Assembly (NCBI RefSeq): GCF_000225825.1
Contig: NZ_AGBX01000007.1
Coordinates: 248,001-312,000 of the forward strand
DNA from: Brachybacterium squillarum M-6-3
Lineage (GTDB): Bacteria; Actinomycetota; Actinomycetes; Actinomycetales; Dermabacteraceae
DNA length: 64,000 nucleotides
Direction of reading: 5' to 3'
The notes beneath the pieces were generated by a model that had not been told where the DNA came from, ran no database searches, and worked only from the letters and a program-made list of their open reading frames with translations. Each line of letters starts with the position of its first letter. Within the stretch, counting starts at the first letter, position 1. A program made the position numbers and the translations under genes. Shown in pieces: positions 1 to 9,833 of the stretch.

Positions 1-138
1 CAGAGCGAAGACCACCAGGCCCGCCCGGCCGTACCAGCTGAACCCGGGGATCACGACCGCCCAGAAGGTCACCCCGGCGAGGGTGATCAGGCCGGTCGCA
101 TAGCCGACGACCCGCACCATCCGGGGGCGGAGCACCAC
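1..138 (-). CDS. Membrane protein, probably PH-domain family (3' part outside window)
   Basis: The frame downstream of hisG encodes a basic start (VVLRPRMVRVVGYATG) followed by two hydrophobic stretches, and runs off the left edge of the window. In many actinobacteria a PH-domain membrane protein with an LRPR-like N-terminus follows hisG, and the visible residues fit that pattern. The start is uncertain. GTG at 138 has a GAGGAG 12 bases upstream, and there is no in-frame ATG between it and the hisG stop. Function is unknown. Confidence 0.5.
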   Translation of the reverse strand, partial: MVLRPRMVRVVGYATGLITLAGVTFWAVVIPGFSWYGRAGLVVFAL

Positions 139-181
139 GGTGCCCGCCCGCTCCTCGGCGCGGTCGTCGGCCGTCAGGGGA

Positions 182-1039
182 TCAGATCCGGCAGGCCTGG
201 ATGGCGGTGACGAGGATGGCGCGGGCGCCCACCTCGTACAGCTCGTCCATCATCCGGTGCGCGCCGCGGCGCTCGACCATCACCCGCACGGCGGACCACT
301 CGCCGCCGTGCAGCGGGGAGACCGTCGGGGACTGCAGGCCGGGCGAGATCGCGACGGCCTTCTCGAGCTGCGCGGAGGGGATGTCGTAGTCGAGCATCAC
401 GTACTGGCGGGCCACGAGCACGCTGCGCAGGCGCCGCTCCAGCACCTCCAGGGAGCGGGCGGCGGCGCCGTCCAGCTCCATGCCGGGGCGGGAGAACAGC
501 ACGGCCTCGCTGGTCATGATCGGGGCGCCGAAGGTCTCCAGACCCGCCTGGCGCAGGGTGGTGCCGGTCTCGACCACGTCGGCGATGAGCTCGGCGACGC
601 CCAGCCGGATGGAGGACTCCACGGCGCCGTCGAGGTGGACGACGTCGGCGCTGATGCCGTGGGCGGCGAGGTGGTCCTCGACCAGGCCCTCGTAGCTGGT
701 GGCGATGCGGGCGCCGGACAGGTCGCCGAGCTCGCGGTCGGTGCCGGCGGGCCCGGCGAAGCGGAAGGTGGAGCGGGCGAAGCCGAGCGGCAGGATCTCG
801 GTGGCCGGGGTGCGGGAGTCGGCCAGCATGTCCTGACCGGTGATGCCGACGTCCACGGTGCCCGAGCCGACGTAGACGGCGATGTCGCGGGGGCGCAGGT
901 AGAAGAACTCGACGTCGTTCTCCTGGTCCACCACGACCAGCTCCTTGGCCTGGCCGCGGCGGCGGTAGCCCGCCTCCTGCAGCAGCTCGGCGGCGGGCTC
1001 GGACAGGGCGCCCTTGTTGGGGACGGCGATGCGCAGCAC
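182..1039 (-). CDS. hisG: ATP phosphoribosyltransferase, long form
   Basis: HisG joins ATP to PRPP, the first and feedback-controlled step of histidine synthesis, in the cytoplasm. The protein of 285 residues begins [15 protein letters not shown], typical of the family, and its length fits the long form with a C-terminal histidine-binding regulatory domain that needs no HisZ. I chose the GTG at 1039 because a perfect AGGAGG lies 4 bases upstream (1044-1049); an ATG at 1075 would add 12 residues unlike the family. hisE lies 71 bases upstream on the same strand, the usual actinobacterial hisE-hisG pair, so the two are probably co-transcribed. Confidence 0.95.
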   Translation of the reverse strand: MLRIAVPNKGALSEPAAELLQEAGYRRRGQAKELVVVDQENDVEFFYLRPRDIAVYVGSGTVDVGITGQDMLADSRTPATEILPLGFARSTFRFAGPAGTDRELGDLSGARIATSYEGLVEDHLAAHGISADVVHLDGAVESSIRLGVAELIADVVETGTTLRQAGLETFGAPIMTSEAVLFSRPGMELDGAAARSLEVLERRLRSVLVARQYVMLDYDIPSAQLEKAVAISPGLQSPTVSPLHGGEWSAVRVMVERRGAHRMMDELYEVGARAILVTAIQACRI

Positions 1040-1110
1040 GGATCCTCCTTCGCCGCGCGGGGCGGCGGACGGCACGCGGGGCGATCGGCCCCGCGGCGGG
1101 GTGGGGTGGC

Positions 1111-1374
1111 TCAGAGGTGGCGGTACACGTCCGCCGGGGAGATGCCCTTGGCGAGCATCATCACCTGCAGGTGGTAGATCAGCTGGCTGATCTCCATCGC
1201 GGCGTCGTCGTCGCTCTCGTGCTCGCAGGCCATCCAGACCTCGGCGGCCTCCTCGACGATCTTCTTGCCGATCTGATGGACCCCGGCGTCGAGCTCGCGG
1301 ACGGTGCCGGAGCTCTCCGGACGGGTGCGGGCCTTCTCGCTGAGCTCGGCGTACAGCGCCTCGAAATCCTTCAC
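1111..1374 (-). CDS. hisE: Phosphoribosyl-ATP pyrophosphatase
   Basis: HisE hydrolyses phosphoribosyl-ATP to phosphoribosyl-AMP, the second step of histidine synthesis. The 87-residue product shows the all-alpha MazG-like fold signature: the acidic metal-binding helix [13 protein letters not shown] (37-49) and a later [13 protein letters not shown] helix. The start is the GTG before [11 protein letters not shown]; no strong ribosome binding site is visible, so it could shift slightly upstream. It sits between the riboflavin transporter gene (62-base gap) and hisG. A separate hisI would be needed for the next step; none is in this window. Confidence 0.92.
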   Translation of the reverse strand: MKDFEALYAELSEKARTRPESSGTVRELDAGVHQIGKKIVEEAAEVWMACEHESDDDAAMEISQLIYHLQVMMLAKGISPADVYRHL

Positions 1375-1436
1375 GGTGCCAGCGTACTCGGGGGCGCCGG
1401 AGCCCCGGGAACCGCGTCCCCGGGGCGGGACGGAGG

Positions 1437-2156
1437 TCACGCCTGGTCGCCCCCGCTCCGGGTGACGGTCGGGTCCAGGTGCGCGGTCTCGACGCTGACC
1501 CGTTCCACGCGGTCCTGGCGGGCCCGCACTCGCGCCCACACCACGAAGCCGGTGAGGGTGAAGATCCCGTAGAACAGGTACATGAAGGCGCTGGCGTAGT
1601 AGCCGGCGCTGACCAGCAGCGGCACCCCGACGATGTCGACCGCCACCCAGATCAGCCAGAACTCGACCCAGCCCTTGGCCATGCCGTAGGTGGCCAGCAG
1701 CGAGCCCATGAAGATCCAGGCGTCGGCCCAGACGGGCTCGTAGGAGCCCAGCGCGCGGAAGATCGGGGTCAGCGCGGCGGTGCCGCCGACCAGGGCGACC
1801 AGCAGCAGGGCACGTGTGCCCCAGGAGGCCCATTCGGGCTGCACGGCGGTGCCGCCGGCCTCCTTCGCCTGCCGCCAGCGCACCCAGCCGTAGATGCTGG
1901 TGGCGATGAACATGATCTGGCGGCCTGCCTGGCCGAGCAGGTTCACGGTGTCGGGGCTGCCGAACAGGGTGCCCAGGAAAACGGTCAGCAGCAGCAGGTT
2001 GCCGATGATGCCGACGGGCCAGGCCCAGACCTTGCGTCGCATCCCGCCCAGCGCGCTGAGCAGGCCGAAGACGTTGCCGAGCACCTCGCGGACGAGCAGG
2101 GACTGCCCTCCGCCCAGCTCGATCCTGGCGTCGAAGAGCCACTGCAGGAAATCCAT
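1437..2156 (-). CDS. pnuX: PnuC-fold vitamin transporter, probably riboflavin importer (PnuX/RibM type)
   Basis: The 239-residue protein is very hydrophobic with about seven predicted membrane segments and the PnuC layout ([17 protein letters not shown] near residue 37, [10 protein letters not shown] near 85, repeated W-rich helices). PnuC homologues usually carry nicotinamide riboside, but the PnuX/RibM branch carries riboflavin. An FMN riboswitch in the leader (2258-2376) argues for riboflavin here. A purine-rich ribosome binding site (GAGAGAGG) precedes the ATG. It probably works by facilitated diffusion, with import trapped by the RibF kinase (established for PnuX homologues). The fold is clear; the substrate is inferred from the riboswitch. 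Confidence 0.85.
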   Translation of the reverse strand: MDFLQWLFDARIELGGGQSLLVREVLGNVFGLLSALGGMRRKVWAWPVGIIGNLLLLTVFLGTLFGSPDTVNLLGQAGRQIMFIATSIYGWVRWRQAKEAGGTAVQPEWASWGTRALLLVALVGGTAALTPIFRALGSYEPVWADAWIFMGSLLATYGMAKGWVEFWLIWVAVDIVGVPLLVSAGYYASAFMYLFYGIFTLTGFVVWARVRARQDRVERVSVETAHLDPTVTRSGGDQA

Positions 2157-2257
2157 CTCGGTCCTCTCTCCCGTCGGATGCAGTGGCTCCGGGGGACATA
2201 GGACATGCGGACCTGCGGATCACCGGGGCGCGGATACGCGCACGGGTGTCCCGTCAG

Positions 2258-2376
2258 GACGTGCGCCTCTCATCCAGGCTCTGACTGTCGGTGCCGGAGT
2301 TCCACCGGCTCCACCGCCGAAGCGGGTCGCGGACTATCACCGCCGGCTCGGACTTTCACCGACCCCGGAGCACGTC
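2258..2376 (-). promoter_or_regulatory. FMN riboswitch (RFN element)
   Basis: On the minus strand this stretch contains the hallmark conserved blocks of the FMN riboswitch in order: GGTCGGTGAAAGTCCGA, CCGGCGGTGATAGTCCGCGA, a GTGGAACTCCGGC segment, CCGACAGTC, and the closing GGATGAGAGG. Helix P1 is a perfect 7-bp pairing of GACGTGC (2370-2376) with GCACGTC (2258-2264). It sits about 100 bases upstream of the PnuC-fold transporter ATG. FMN binding is expected to lower transporter expression when riboflavin is plentiful. Confidence 0.93.
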
Positions 2377-2399
2377 ACGATGCGTGACCGGCTCAGCAT

Positions 2400-2443
2400 A
2401 GACCCGCTACCCCCGGCGACCTGCTCCGGCGTGCAGCGGGTCT
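2400..2443 (-). terminator. Inverted repeat, candidate rpe terminator
   Basis: A perfect 9-bp inverted repeat AGACCCGCT / AGCGGGTCT (2400-2408 and 2435-2443) with a GC-rich 26-base interior lies downstream of rpe and upstream of the FMN riboswitch. It has no U-tract, so terminator function is only inferred. The rest of the 350-base gap between rpe and the transporter is the riboswitch and its expression platform. Confidence 0.4.
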
Positions 2444-2508
2444 CAGCCCAGACCCGGCAGTCCCCGCGGACAGGACACAGGGCTCAGGGGACTGGGGTGA
2501 GGGGGTGC

Positions 2509-3198
2509 TCAGTGGGCGTGCCGGCCCTCGGCGGCGAGGCGGCGCAGGGTGGCGATCTCCTCGGCGGCGTCGCGGGCGCGGTAGATCGCGGAGCCGGCCA
2601 CGAACACGTTGGCGCCGGCCTCGGCGCAGCGCTCGATGGTCTCCTGGCTGACGCCGCCGTCGACCTGGATGGAGACCTGTAGGTTCGCCTCGGAGATGGC
2701 CTTCCGGGCGAGGCGGATCTTGGGGAGCATGCTCTCCAGGAAGCTCTGCCCGCCGAAGCCCGGCTCGACGGTCATCAGCAGCAGCATGTCGAACTCGCCG
2801 ATCACGTCGAGCAGCGGCTCGACGGGGGTGACCGGGCGCAGAGCCACGCCGACGGCAGCGTTCTTGCGGCGCAGCTCGCGGGCCAGGCGCACGGGGGCGT
2901 CGGCGGCCTCGAGGTGGAACGTGACGGAGTCGGCGCCGGCCTCGGCGAACAGCGGCGCCTGGGTGTCGGCGTCGTCGATCATCAGGTGGGCGTCCACGGG
3001 GATCGGCGCGTGGCGGGCGATCTGCTCGACCATGTCGGCGCCGAAGGTCAGGTTCGGCACGAAGTGGTTGTCCATCACGTCGACGTGGACGGCGTCGGCC
3101 GTGGCGATCGCGTCGACCTCCTCGCCGAGGCGCAGGAAGTCGGCGTTGAGGATGCTCGGGTGGATGTACTGGGTGTCGGTCGAGTACAGGGCGTTCAC
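2509..3198 (-). CDS. rpe: Ribulose-phosphate 3-epimerase
   Basis: Rpe interconverts ribulose 5-phosphate and xylulose 5-phosphate in the pentose phosphate pathway. The 229-residue TIM barrel shows HPSILNADF at the N-terminus, the metal-site segments [13 protein letters not shown] and [23 protein letters not shown], and the phosphate-binding QVDGGVS and FVAGSAIY. The ATG overlaps the rsmB stop by 4 bases (ATGA), so it is translationally coupled to rsmB-fmt. This order is common in actinobacteria. Confidence 0.97.
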   Translation of the reverse strand: MNALYSTDTQYIHPSILNADFLRLGEEVDAIATADAVHVDVMDNHFVPNLTFGADMVEQIARHAPIPVDAHLMIDDADTQAPLFAEAGADSVTFHLEAADAPVRLARELRRKNAAVGVALRPVTPVEPLLDVIGEFDMLLLMTVEPGFGGQSFLESMLPKIRLARKAISEANLQVSIQVDGGVSQETIERCAEAGANVFVAGSAIYRARDAAEEIATLRRLAAEGRHAH

Positions 3199-4844
3199 GG
3201 GCGGGATCCTTCCTCGGGGCGGGCGGTGTCGGTGTCGGTGGCGCCGGACCCGGTGCTGCCGGTGGCGGTGCCGCCGGTGCGGCGGAGCAGGGCGATGAAC
3301 ATCGCGTCGGTGCCGTGCACGTGGGGCCAGAGCTGCACGGCGGGCCCCTCCCCCAGCTCCACCTCGTCCTGGCGGGCGGGGAGCACGCCGGCGCGGACGG
3401 CCTCGCGGGCGTCGAGCTGCTCGACGTCCTCGCGGCGGCGCAGCACGTCGGCGACGACCAGGCGGGTCTCGGCCAGGTGCGGGGAGCAGGTGACGTAGGC
3501 GACGACGCCGCCGGGGGCGGTGGCGTCCAGGGCGGAACCCAGCAGCTCGCGCTGCAGCACGCCGAGCTGGCCGATGTCCCCGGGGCTGCGACGCCAGCGG
3601 GACTCGGGCCGGCGCCGCAGCGCCCCGAGGCCGGAGCAGGGCACGTCGGCCATCACCCGGGAGAAGCGCCCGGGCTGCTCGGCGCCGAGGGTGGTGCCGT
3701 CGGCGGTGCGGGTGGTGATCTCGCAGCCGGCCTCGACCAGGGTGGCGACGGCGCGCTCGACGAGCTCGCGGCGGTGCTCCTGCACCTCGGTGGCCAGCAG
3801 CTCGGCGTCGTGCTCGAGGGTGAGACCGCCGAGCACGGCGGTCTTGCCGCCGGGTCCGGCGCAGAGGTCGAGCCAGTGGCGGTCGTCCTCGGCGGTGACG
3901 AGCTCGTCGGCGCCGAGGGCGAGGGCGAGGGCCATCAGCTGGCTGCCCTCGTCCTGCACGGCGGCCCGACCCTCCTTCACGGCGTCCAGGCCACCGGGGT
4001 CGCCGGAGGGCCAGGAGGCGCCGAGGATGCTGAGGGCCGCCACGGAGGCGCCGCCGTCGATGAGCTCGTCGAGGTCGGTGAGGCCGGGGCGCATCACCAG
4101 GGACACCCCGGGGGCGGCGTTCTGGGCCTCGAGCAGGGCGGGCAGCTCGGCGCGGTCGCGGCCGTGGGCGGCGAGGGCGTCGCCGAGGGCGCGCACCACC
4201 CAGCGGGGGTGGGAGTGGACGACGGCCAGGTGCCCGACGAGGTCCTGCTCCGGGTCGGGGGCGACCTCGGCCATCCAGGTGTCGAGGTCCTTCTCGCCGA
4301 CGCGCCGCAGGATCGCGTTGGCGAAGCTGGCGGCGCCGGTGCCGACCTCGGCGCGGGCCAGGGCCACGGTCTCGGAGGTGGCGGCGTGCGGGGCGACGGC
4401 CATGTCCAGCAGCTGGTAGGCGCCGAGCCGCAGCACGTCCAGCAGGGCCGGCTCGACGTCCTCGAGCCGGCGGTCGGTGCAGGCGGCGATGACGGCGTCG
4501 AGGCGGCCCTGGGCGCGCAGGGAGCCGTAGAACAGCTCCGTGGTGAAGGCGGCGTCGCGGCCGGAGAGGCGGTGGCGGCGCAGCAGGGAGGGCAGGACGA
4601 GGTTCGCGTAGGCGTCGTCCTCGCGCACGGCGCGCAGGCCCTCGAAGGCGACCTGCCGGGAGCCGGTGCTGCGGCGGCCGCGCTCGGAGGGGCGCTGCTG
4701 GGACCAGCCACGGCGGGGGCCGCCCTGGCCACGGGAGCCGGAGCGCTGGTGGCCGCGGTCGTTGCGGTGACCGCCGTCGCGGCGTCCGCCGTCCTCCCGG
4801 CGGGGTCGGCCGCCGCGGTCGTCGGGGCGTCGCTCGGGGCTCAT
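3195..4844 (-). CDS. rsmB: 16S rRNA (cytosine-967-C5)-methyltransferase
   Basis: RsmB methylates C967 of 16S rRNA using SAM. The 549-residue protein has a basic, disordered Arg/Gly/Asp-rich start (about 1-60), an NusB-like RNA-binding domain (about 60-200), and a Rossmann methyltransferase domain with [10 protein letters not shown] for [18 protein letters not shown] holding the motif IV cysteine, and TCSPHLAET holding the catalytic cysteine. The C-terminus ends in a Gly/Thr/Ser-rich tail. ATG at 4844 overlaps the fmt stop (ATGA), and its own stop overlaps the rpe start. Confidence 0.95.
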   Translation of the reverse strand: MSPERRPDDRGGRPRREDGGRRDGGHRNDRGHQRSGSRGQGGPRRGWSQQRPSERGRRSTGSRQVAFEGLRAVREDDAYANLVLPSLLRRHRLSGRDAAFTTELFYGSLRAQGRLDAVIAACTDRRLEDVEPALLDVLRLGAYQLLDMAVAPHAATSETVALARAEVGTGAASFANAILRRVGEKDLDTWMAEVAPDPEQDLVGHLAVVHSHPRWVVRALGDALAAHGRDRAELPALLEAQNAAPGVSLVMRPGLTDLDELIDGGASVAALSILGASWPSGDPGGLDAVKEGRAAVQDEGSQLMALALALGADELVTAEDDRHWLDLCAGPGGKTAVLGGLTLEHDAELLATEVQEHRRELVERAVATLVEAGCEITTRTADGTTLGAEQPGRFSRVMADVPCSGLGALRRRPESRWRRSPGDIGQLGVLQRELLGSALDATAPGGVVAYVTCSPHLAETRLVVADVLRRREDVEQLDAREAVRAGVLPARQDEVELGEGPAVQLWPHVHGTDAMFIALLRRTGGTATGSTGSGATDTDTARPEEGSRP

Positions 4845-5806
4845 GCGGTCTCCTGGGTGGGGTGCTCGGGAAAGGTCTCGAAGGCGGTGCCGGGGGCGAG
4901 GCCGGCGCCGCGGGCCCAGTCGGCGGCGGCCATCTCCCGCTTGCCGGGCGGGGAGAGACGGTCCAGCGCCAGCGGGGTGGTGCCGGTGCCGACCAGCAGG
5001 GCGCGCTTGGTGGGGTGCAGCTGCCCGGGGGCGAGTGCGGGGAGGTCGCCGGCGGGGGTCTCCCCCACGCCGTGCAGCTTGACCCGCTGCCCTTCCAACA
5101 GGCTCCAGGCGCCGGGGTCGGGGCTCATGCCGCGCAGGTGCGCGGAGACCTCGGCGGCGGGTCGGCGCCAGTCCACGCGGGCCTCGGCGGGGGTGAGCTT
5201 GGCGGCGCGGGTGGCGAGGTCGTCGTCCTGCGGGGTGAAGTTCGCGGTGCCGGCGGCCAGCTCGTCCAGCGCGCGGAGCAGCAGCGGGGCGCCCTCGACG
5301 GCCATGCGGTCCAGCAGCTGCCCGGAGGTCTCGGTGGCGCCGATGGGGGTGGCAGAGGTCGCGATGACGTCGCCGGTGTCCAGGCCCTCGGCGATGCGGA
5401 AGACGCTCATGCCGGTGCTGTCCTGCCCCGCGAGCACGGCGCGCTGGGCGGGGGCGGCGCCGCGCCAGGCGGGCAGCAGGGAGAAGTGCAGGTTGATCCA
5501 GCCGTGGGCGGGGATCGTGAGGGCGTCCGGCGGGATCAGGGCCCCGTAGGCGACCACGGGGGCGGCGTCCGGGGCGAGCTCGCGCAGCTCGGCCTGCACG
5601 TCCGGGTCCTTGAGCGTTGCGGGGGTGAGCACGGGCACGCCGGCCTCGAGGGCGAGCGCCTTGACGGGGCTCGGGGTGAGGCGGCGGCCGCGGCCCTGGG
5701 GCGCGTCGGGGCGGGTGAGGACGGCGACGACCTCGTGCTCGCTGTCGAGCAGGGCGCGCAGGGAGGGCAGGGCGGCCGCGGGGGTGCCGGCGAAGAGCAG
5801 TCGCAT
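4841..5806 (-). CDS. fmt: Methionyl-tRNA formyltransferase
   Basis: Fmt formylates initiator Met-tRNA with 10-formyl-THF. The 321-residue product has the normal length, the N-terminal start [16 protein letters not shown], the catalytic loop [20 protein letters not shown], and a C-terminal OB-like domain. It is first in the fmt-rsmB-rpe cluster. A TAGACT box at 5816-5821 lies 9 bases before the ATG, so the leader may be only 2-3 bases long. Confidence 0.96.
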   Translation of the reverse strand: MRLLFAGTPAAALPSLRALLDSEHEVVAVLTRPDAPQGRGRRLTPSPVKALALEAGVPVLTPATLKDPDVQAELRELAPDAAPVVAYGALIPPDALTIPAHGWINLHFSLLPAWRGAAPAQRAVLAGQDSTGMSVFRIAEGLDTGDVIATSATPIGATETSGQLLDRMAVEGAPLLLRALDELAAGTANFTPQDDDLATRAAKLTPAEARVDWRRPAAEVSAHLRGMSPDPGAWSLLEGQRVKLHGVGETPAGDLPALAPGQLHPTKRALLVGTGTTPLALDRLSPPGKREMAAADWARGAGLAPGTAFETFPEHPTQETA

Positions 5807-5854
5807 GATGCCCCCAGTCTAGGTGGGCGGGACCGGGACCCGGCGCTTCCGGGC

Positions 5855-7540
5855 TCAGAGCGCGAGGTCGAACACGGCGACTGCGAGGGTGCACGTGACC
5901 AGGGTGATCACCACGATGGAGAGGAGGTTCAGCCAGAGGCCCGCGCGCACCATCTGCGGGATGGTGACGTAGCCGGACCCGTAGGCGATGGCGTTGGGCG
6001 GGGTCGCCACCGGGAGCATGAAGGCGCTGGTCGCGGCGATGGCCACGGGGATCGCGAGCAGCATCGGGTCCACCCCGATGCCGGTGGCGACGGCCGTGGC
6101 GACCGGCAGAAAGGTGGCGGCGGTCGCCGTGTTCGAGGTGAGCTCGGTGAGGAACAGGACCCCGGCGGCGACGATCGCGACCAGCAGCACCACGGGCAGG
6201 CCGCCGAGCCCGGCGGTGACCTCGCCGATCCAGTCGGTCAGGCCGGAGGAGCCGAACTGGGCGCTGAGCGCCAGGCCGCCGCCGAACAGCAGCAGCACGC
6301 CCCAGGGCAGGGTCACGGCGGTCTCCCAGTCCAGCAGCCGCACCCCGCGGGCGGCGCCGGCGGGCACCAGGAACAGCAGCAGGGCGATGAGCATCGCGAT
6401 GCCGGCGTCGCCGATCGGCGGCTCCCCGCCCAGCAGCACCGGCCAGAGCAGGGGCAGGCCCACCCAGCTGGCGGCGGCGAGGGCGAACAGGACCAGCACG
6501 CGCCGCTCGGCGCCGCTCATGGCGCCCAGCTTCCCGCGCTCCTCGCGGATCAGGGCGTCGCCGCCGGGGATCTCGTCCAGCTCGGGCCGGTAGATGACCT
6601 TGGTCAGCAGCAGCCAGGTGATCACCAGCAGCACGGCGGCCAGCGGGGCGCCCACCAGCATCCAGCGGCCGAAGCCGATGCGGACGTCGAAGGTCTCCTG
6701 CAGGTGCGCGGCGAGCAGGGCGTTGGGCGGGGTGCCGATGATGGTGGCGAGGGAGCCGATGGAGGCGGCGTAGGCGATGCCGAGCATCAGCGCGGTGCCG
6801 ATGTTCGAGCGGATCACGGTGCCGGCCTGCGCGGGATCCTCCGCGCTCTCGTGGTCGACAGGGTCGTCCCCGGGAGGTCCCTCGTCCTCCCCCGCGACGG
6901 CCCCGAGGGTCGAGCGGCGGGTCTCCTCCGGCAGCAGGCGCGTGACCAGCAGCAGCACGGAGACGCCGATGGGCAGCATCATCACCGCGGTAGCCGTGTT
7001 GGAGACCCACATCGACAGGAAGGCGGTGGCCAGCATGAAGCCGAGCACCAGGCGGGCGGGGCTGGTGCCGATCGCCCCGACGATGGTCAGGGCGATGCGG
7101 CGGTGCAGGTTCCAGCGCTGCATCGCCAGGGCCAGCAGGAAGCCGCCCATGAACAGGAAGATGATGTTGTTGCCGTAGGAGGCGCCGACGTCGTCGAAGC
7201 CCACGTCCGGGGCGAGCACGGGGAACACCACCAGCGGCACCAGGGCGGTGGCGGGGATGGGCAGGGCCTCGGTCATCCACCAGGCGCCCATCAGCACGGC
7301 GACGGCCGCGGTGAGCCGGGCGTCGTGGGGGACGTCCCCCGGCATCACCAGGTGGACCAGCACCGCGAGGACGAGCCCCGCCAGCAGGCCCAGCACCCGG
7401 ACGCGACGTGCGCGGCGGGGCACCTCCGGATCGTGGGCACCGGGCGCCCGCTCGTCGCGGACCGGGGTGCCGTCCGCGGTGGCGTCGCGGGCGGGCGCCT
7501 CGGGGGCCGGATCGTCGGGGGTTGGGGTGCTGCGCGGCAT
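5855..7540 (-). CDS. SLC13/DASS family anion transporter
   Basis: A 561-residue membrane protein with about 12 predicted membrane spans. It carries the two paired SLC13 signatures, SNTATAVMMLPIG and SNTATAATFLPVA, which form the sodium and carboxylate sites in the DASS family, and IIGTPPNALLAAH. The family moves di- or tricarboxylates (succinate, malate, citrate) or sulfate with sodium; which one cannot be read from sequence. A hydrophilic N-terminal extension (about 1-45) and an acidic cytoplasmic loop near residue 215 are extra. It is flanked by fmt and priA but is functionally unrelated to them. GAGG precedes the ATG. Confidence 0.88.
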   Translation of the reverse strand: MPRSTPTPDDPAPEAPARDATADGTPVRDERAPGAHDPEVPRRARRVRVLGLLAGLVLAVLVHLVMPGDVPHDARLTAAVAVLMGAWWMTEALPIPATALVPLVVFPVLAPDVGFDDVGASYGNNIIFLFMGGFLLALAMQRWNLHRRIALTIVGAIGTSPARLVLGFMLATAFLSMWVSNTATAVMMLPIGVSVLLLVTRLLPEETRRSTLGAVAGEDEGPPGDDPVDHESAEDPAQAGTVIRSNIGTALMLGIAYAASIGSLATIIGTPPNALLAAHLQETFDVRIGFGRWMLVGAPLAAVLLVITWLLLTKVIYRPELDEIPGGDALIREERGKLGAMSGAERRVLVLFALAAASWVGLPLLWPVLLGGEPPIGDAGIAMLIALLLFLVPAGAARGVRLLDWETAVTLPWGVLLLFGGGLALSAQFGSSGLTDWIGEVTAGLGGLPVVLLVAIVAAGVLFLTELTSNTATAATFLPVATAVATGIGVDPMLLAIPVAIAATSAFMLPVATPPNAIAYGSGYVTIPQMVRAGLWLNLLSIVVITLVTCTLAVAVFDLAL

Positions 7541-7635
7541 CGGAACCTCGTCGTCGGGGTCGCGGTCGTGCCCCGCACCCTACGGGAGGCCCCCGCGGGA
7601 CGGCACCCGGGGCGCACCCTGGGGACGGGACCGGA

Positions 7636-9729
7636 TCAGAACACGTCGGGAGGATCCAGGCGCACCCGCAGGGAGCCGCGGTCCTTGCGGGCGCTGCGGG
7701 CGGCGACCCCGGCGCGCAGGGCCTCGGCGAGCTGCGGGGCGCGGCCCGGCTCGATGCGCAGCACGGCGCGGGCGCGGCCGGCGTCCTCGGGGCGCTCGAG
7801 GTCCACGGGCCCGAAGACGGCGGTGCCGTCGGGCAGCTCGGTGCGCTCCAGGTAGCTGCGGGCGGCCTCCCGCTCCCCCACCACCTCGGCGGTGCGGGAG
7901 GTGGGGGGCAGATCCAGCTCGGCGCGGTCGTGCAGCACCCGCTCCAGGAACAGGTCGGAGCGGCGGGCGACGAGGTCGCGGATGGCGGGCAGGGTGGCGG
8001 TGCCGACCACGAGCACCTCCCCGCCCGCGGCGGCGGGGCGCGCCAGGGCGATGGCATTGCGCCAGCGGCGCACGGCCTCCACGTCGGCGTCGTAGGCGGC
8101 GCGGGCGAGCATCGCGTCGGCGTCCAGCAGCACGGCGGCGGCGTAGCCCGCGGCCGGGGCGGGCTCGGCGCCCGGGGTGGCGACGACGATCGCGGGGTCC
8201 TGCACCTGCTCGTCGGCGAGGGCGCCGTGCGCCCCGCCGGCGACCTGCAGCGGGACCTTCGGGAAGGCGCGGGCGAGCTCCTCCGCGGTGCGGGTGGAGC
8301 CGATGACCATGGCGCGCACCTCGGTGCGATGGCACTCGGGGCAGCGGTAGCCGTCCTCCCGGCGTCCGCAGACCCCGCAGTGCAGCGGCCCGGAGCGCCC
8401 GGCGAAGCTCAGCGGCCCCGAGCAGTGCGGGCAGCGCGCGCGGGTGGCGCAGAAGGTGCAGGCCACGGCGGGGACGTAGCCGGAGCGGGGCACCTGCACC
8501 AGCACCGGGCCGCGCTCCAGACCGCTGCGGATCACCCGCATCACCTCGCGCGGCATCCGGGAGTGGCCGGAGGGTCCCTCGCGCTCGCGCAGGTAATCGT
8601 CCATCGCCACCACGCGGGGGCGCTCCTCGGCGGCGGGGCGCGGCACCGGGGACAGGCGGCGCAGGTAGCCGCCCTCGATGAGCATCCGCAGGGGGATCGA
8701 CTCGGAGGACGCCAGGAACAGCAGGGCGCAGCGCTCGTGACGGGAGCGCAGCTGCAGGATGGTGCGCATCTGCGGGTAGGGGGCGCGGGGCTCGGCGAGC
8801 AGGTCGTCGGACTCGTCGTAGCAGATGATCAGCCCGAGGTCGCGGACGGGCGCGAAGGCGGCGGAGCGGTTGCCCAGCACGATGCGGGTGGCGCCGCGCA
8901 GGATGCGGCGGAAGGTGCGGTAGCGCTTCTCGGGTCCCTCGGCGCCGGCGAGGACCTCGTGGGCGAGGCCGCGGGCGTCCAGCTCCCGGGAGAGGCGGGC
9001 GACGTCGCGCTGGTCGGGGGCGATGACCAGCCCGCCGAGGGCGGGGTCGAGGTCCTCGAGGGCGTCGGCGGTGACGACGGTCCAGGGGTCGGCCGGCTCC
9101 AGCACCAGGGAGGCGCGGGGCACGGGACCCTCGGGGTGGCCGGCCCGGGCGATGAGCGCCGCGAGGCCCGGGTGGATCGTGCCGGCGCGGGGTCGTGCCT
9201 CGGCATCCGCCCCTTCCGTCGACGTCTCCTCGGACGGGGTCCCGTCGGTCGGGGCCGTCTCGGTGTCAGCCGCCTCCGAGGCGGTTCCCGCGGCCTCCGC
9301 GGTCTCCTCCCCGTCCTCCTGCTGGGCGGCGAGCTCCTTCTCCGCGGCGGCGCGGTCGGCCTTCTCGGCGCGGGCGTGGCGGGGCGGCAGGGCCAGGCGC
9401 AGCACGTCGCCGACGCTGCCGGCGCAGCGCTCGGCGAGGTCCTCGCAGGTGGCCATGAGGGCGGGCGGCATCACCACGTCGTCGGAGACCAGGCGGGTCA
9501 GCGGGGCGAGCGGCCGGTCGGTGGTGGGCGCGGCGGCGCGCTCGAGGACGATGCCCTCGGTGTCCTTGCCGGAGAACCGCACCCGCACCCGCATGCCGGG
9601 GCCCGCGGCGGCGGTCTCCGGGGTGACGGCGTACTCGAAGGGCCGGTCCAGGTGGGGCAGCACCCCGATCAGGCGGACGCGGGCCACCGGCTCGTCCTCG
9701 ACCACGGCGAAGCCGGCGGTGGTGCGCAA
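7636..9729 (-). CDS. priA: Primosomal protein N' (PriA), apparently helicase-degenerate
   Basis: The N-terminal DNA-binding domain (VRLIGVLPHLDRPFEYAV onward) and the zinc-binding cysteine cluster (CTFC, CPHC, CGVC, CPEC) are those of PriA, which restarts stalled replication forks. The Walker A GxGKT motif is not found, and the DEEH box is replaced by YDESDD. A low-complexity Glu/Thr/Ala insert of about 50 residues follows the N-domain. Degenerate PriA of this kind is known in actinobacteria. The start is uncertain: TTG at 9729 is the only usual start codon I see, but the open frame continues upstream through a Pro-rich stretch with an AGGAGG near 9808. Confidence 0.85.
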   Translation of the reverse strand: MRTTAGFAVVEDEPVARVRLIGVLPHLDRPFEYAVTPETAAAGPGMRVRVRFSGKDTEGIVLERAAAPTTDRPLAPLTRLVSDDVVMPPALMATCEDLAERCAGSVGDVLRLALPPRHARAEKADRAAAEKELAAQQEDGEETAEAAGTASEAADTETAPTDGTPSEETSTEGADAEARPRAGTIHPGLAALIARAGHPEGPVPRASLVLEPADPWTVVTADALEDLDPALGGLVIAPDQRDVARLSRELDARGLAHEVLAGAEGPEKRYRTFRRILRGATRIVLGNRSAAFAPVRDLGLIICYDESDDLLAEPRAPYPQMRTILQLRSRHERCALLFLASSESIPLRMLIEGGYLRRLSPVPRPAAEERPRVVAMDDYLREREGPSGHSRMPREVMRVIRSGLERGPVLVQVPRSGYVPAVACTFCATRARCPHCSGPLSFAGRSGPLHCGVCGRREDGYRCPECHRTEVRAMVIGSTRTAEELARAFPKVPLQVAGGAHGALADEQVQDPAIVVATPGAEPAPAAGYAAAVLLDADAMLARAAYDADVEAVRRWRNAIALARPAAAGGEVLVVGTATLPAIRDLVARRSDLFLERVLHDRAELDLPPTSRTAEVVGEREAARSYLERTELPDGTAVFGPVDLERPEDAGRARAVLRIEPGRAPQLAEALRAGVAARSARKDRGSLRVRLDPPDVF

Positions 9730-9833
9730 CGCGCCGACCCGGGCCGCGTCGGGGCGGCCCGGGTCGGGGCTGGGTGGCGGCGGGGCGGGGGCCTCGAACA
9801 GGCCCTCCTGCCGCTCCGTATCGGGCGAGGGGC

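Noticed and set aside
1437-2156. Nicotinamide riboside transporter PnuC
   Set aside because: The FMN riboswitch in the leader makes riboflavin the better substrate; no NAD genes are nearby.
3195-8057. A continuous minus-strand reading frame of 1620 codons over rpe-rsmB-fmt-DASS-priA
   Set aside because: Only the rsmB part has protein-like composition; the rest is Arg/Pro/Ala-rich antiframe of known genes, an effect of very high GC.
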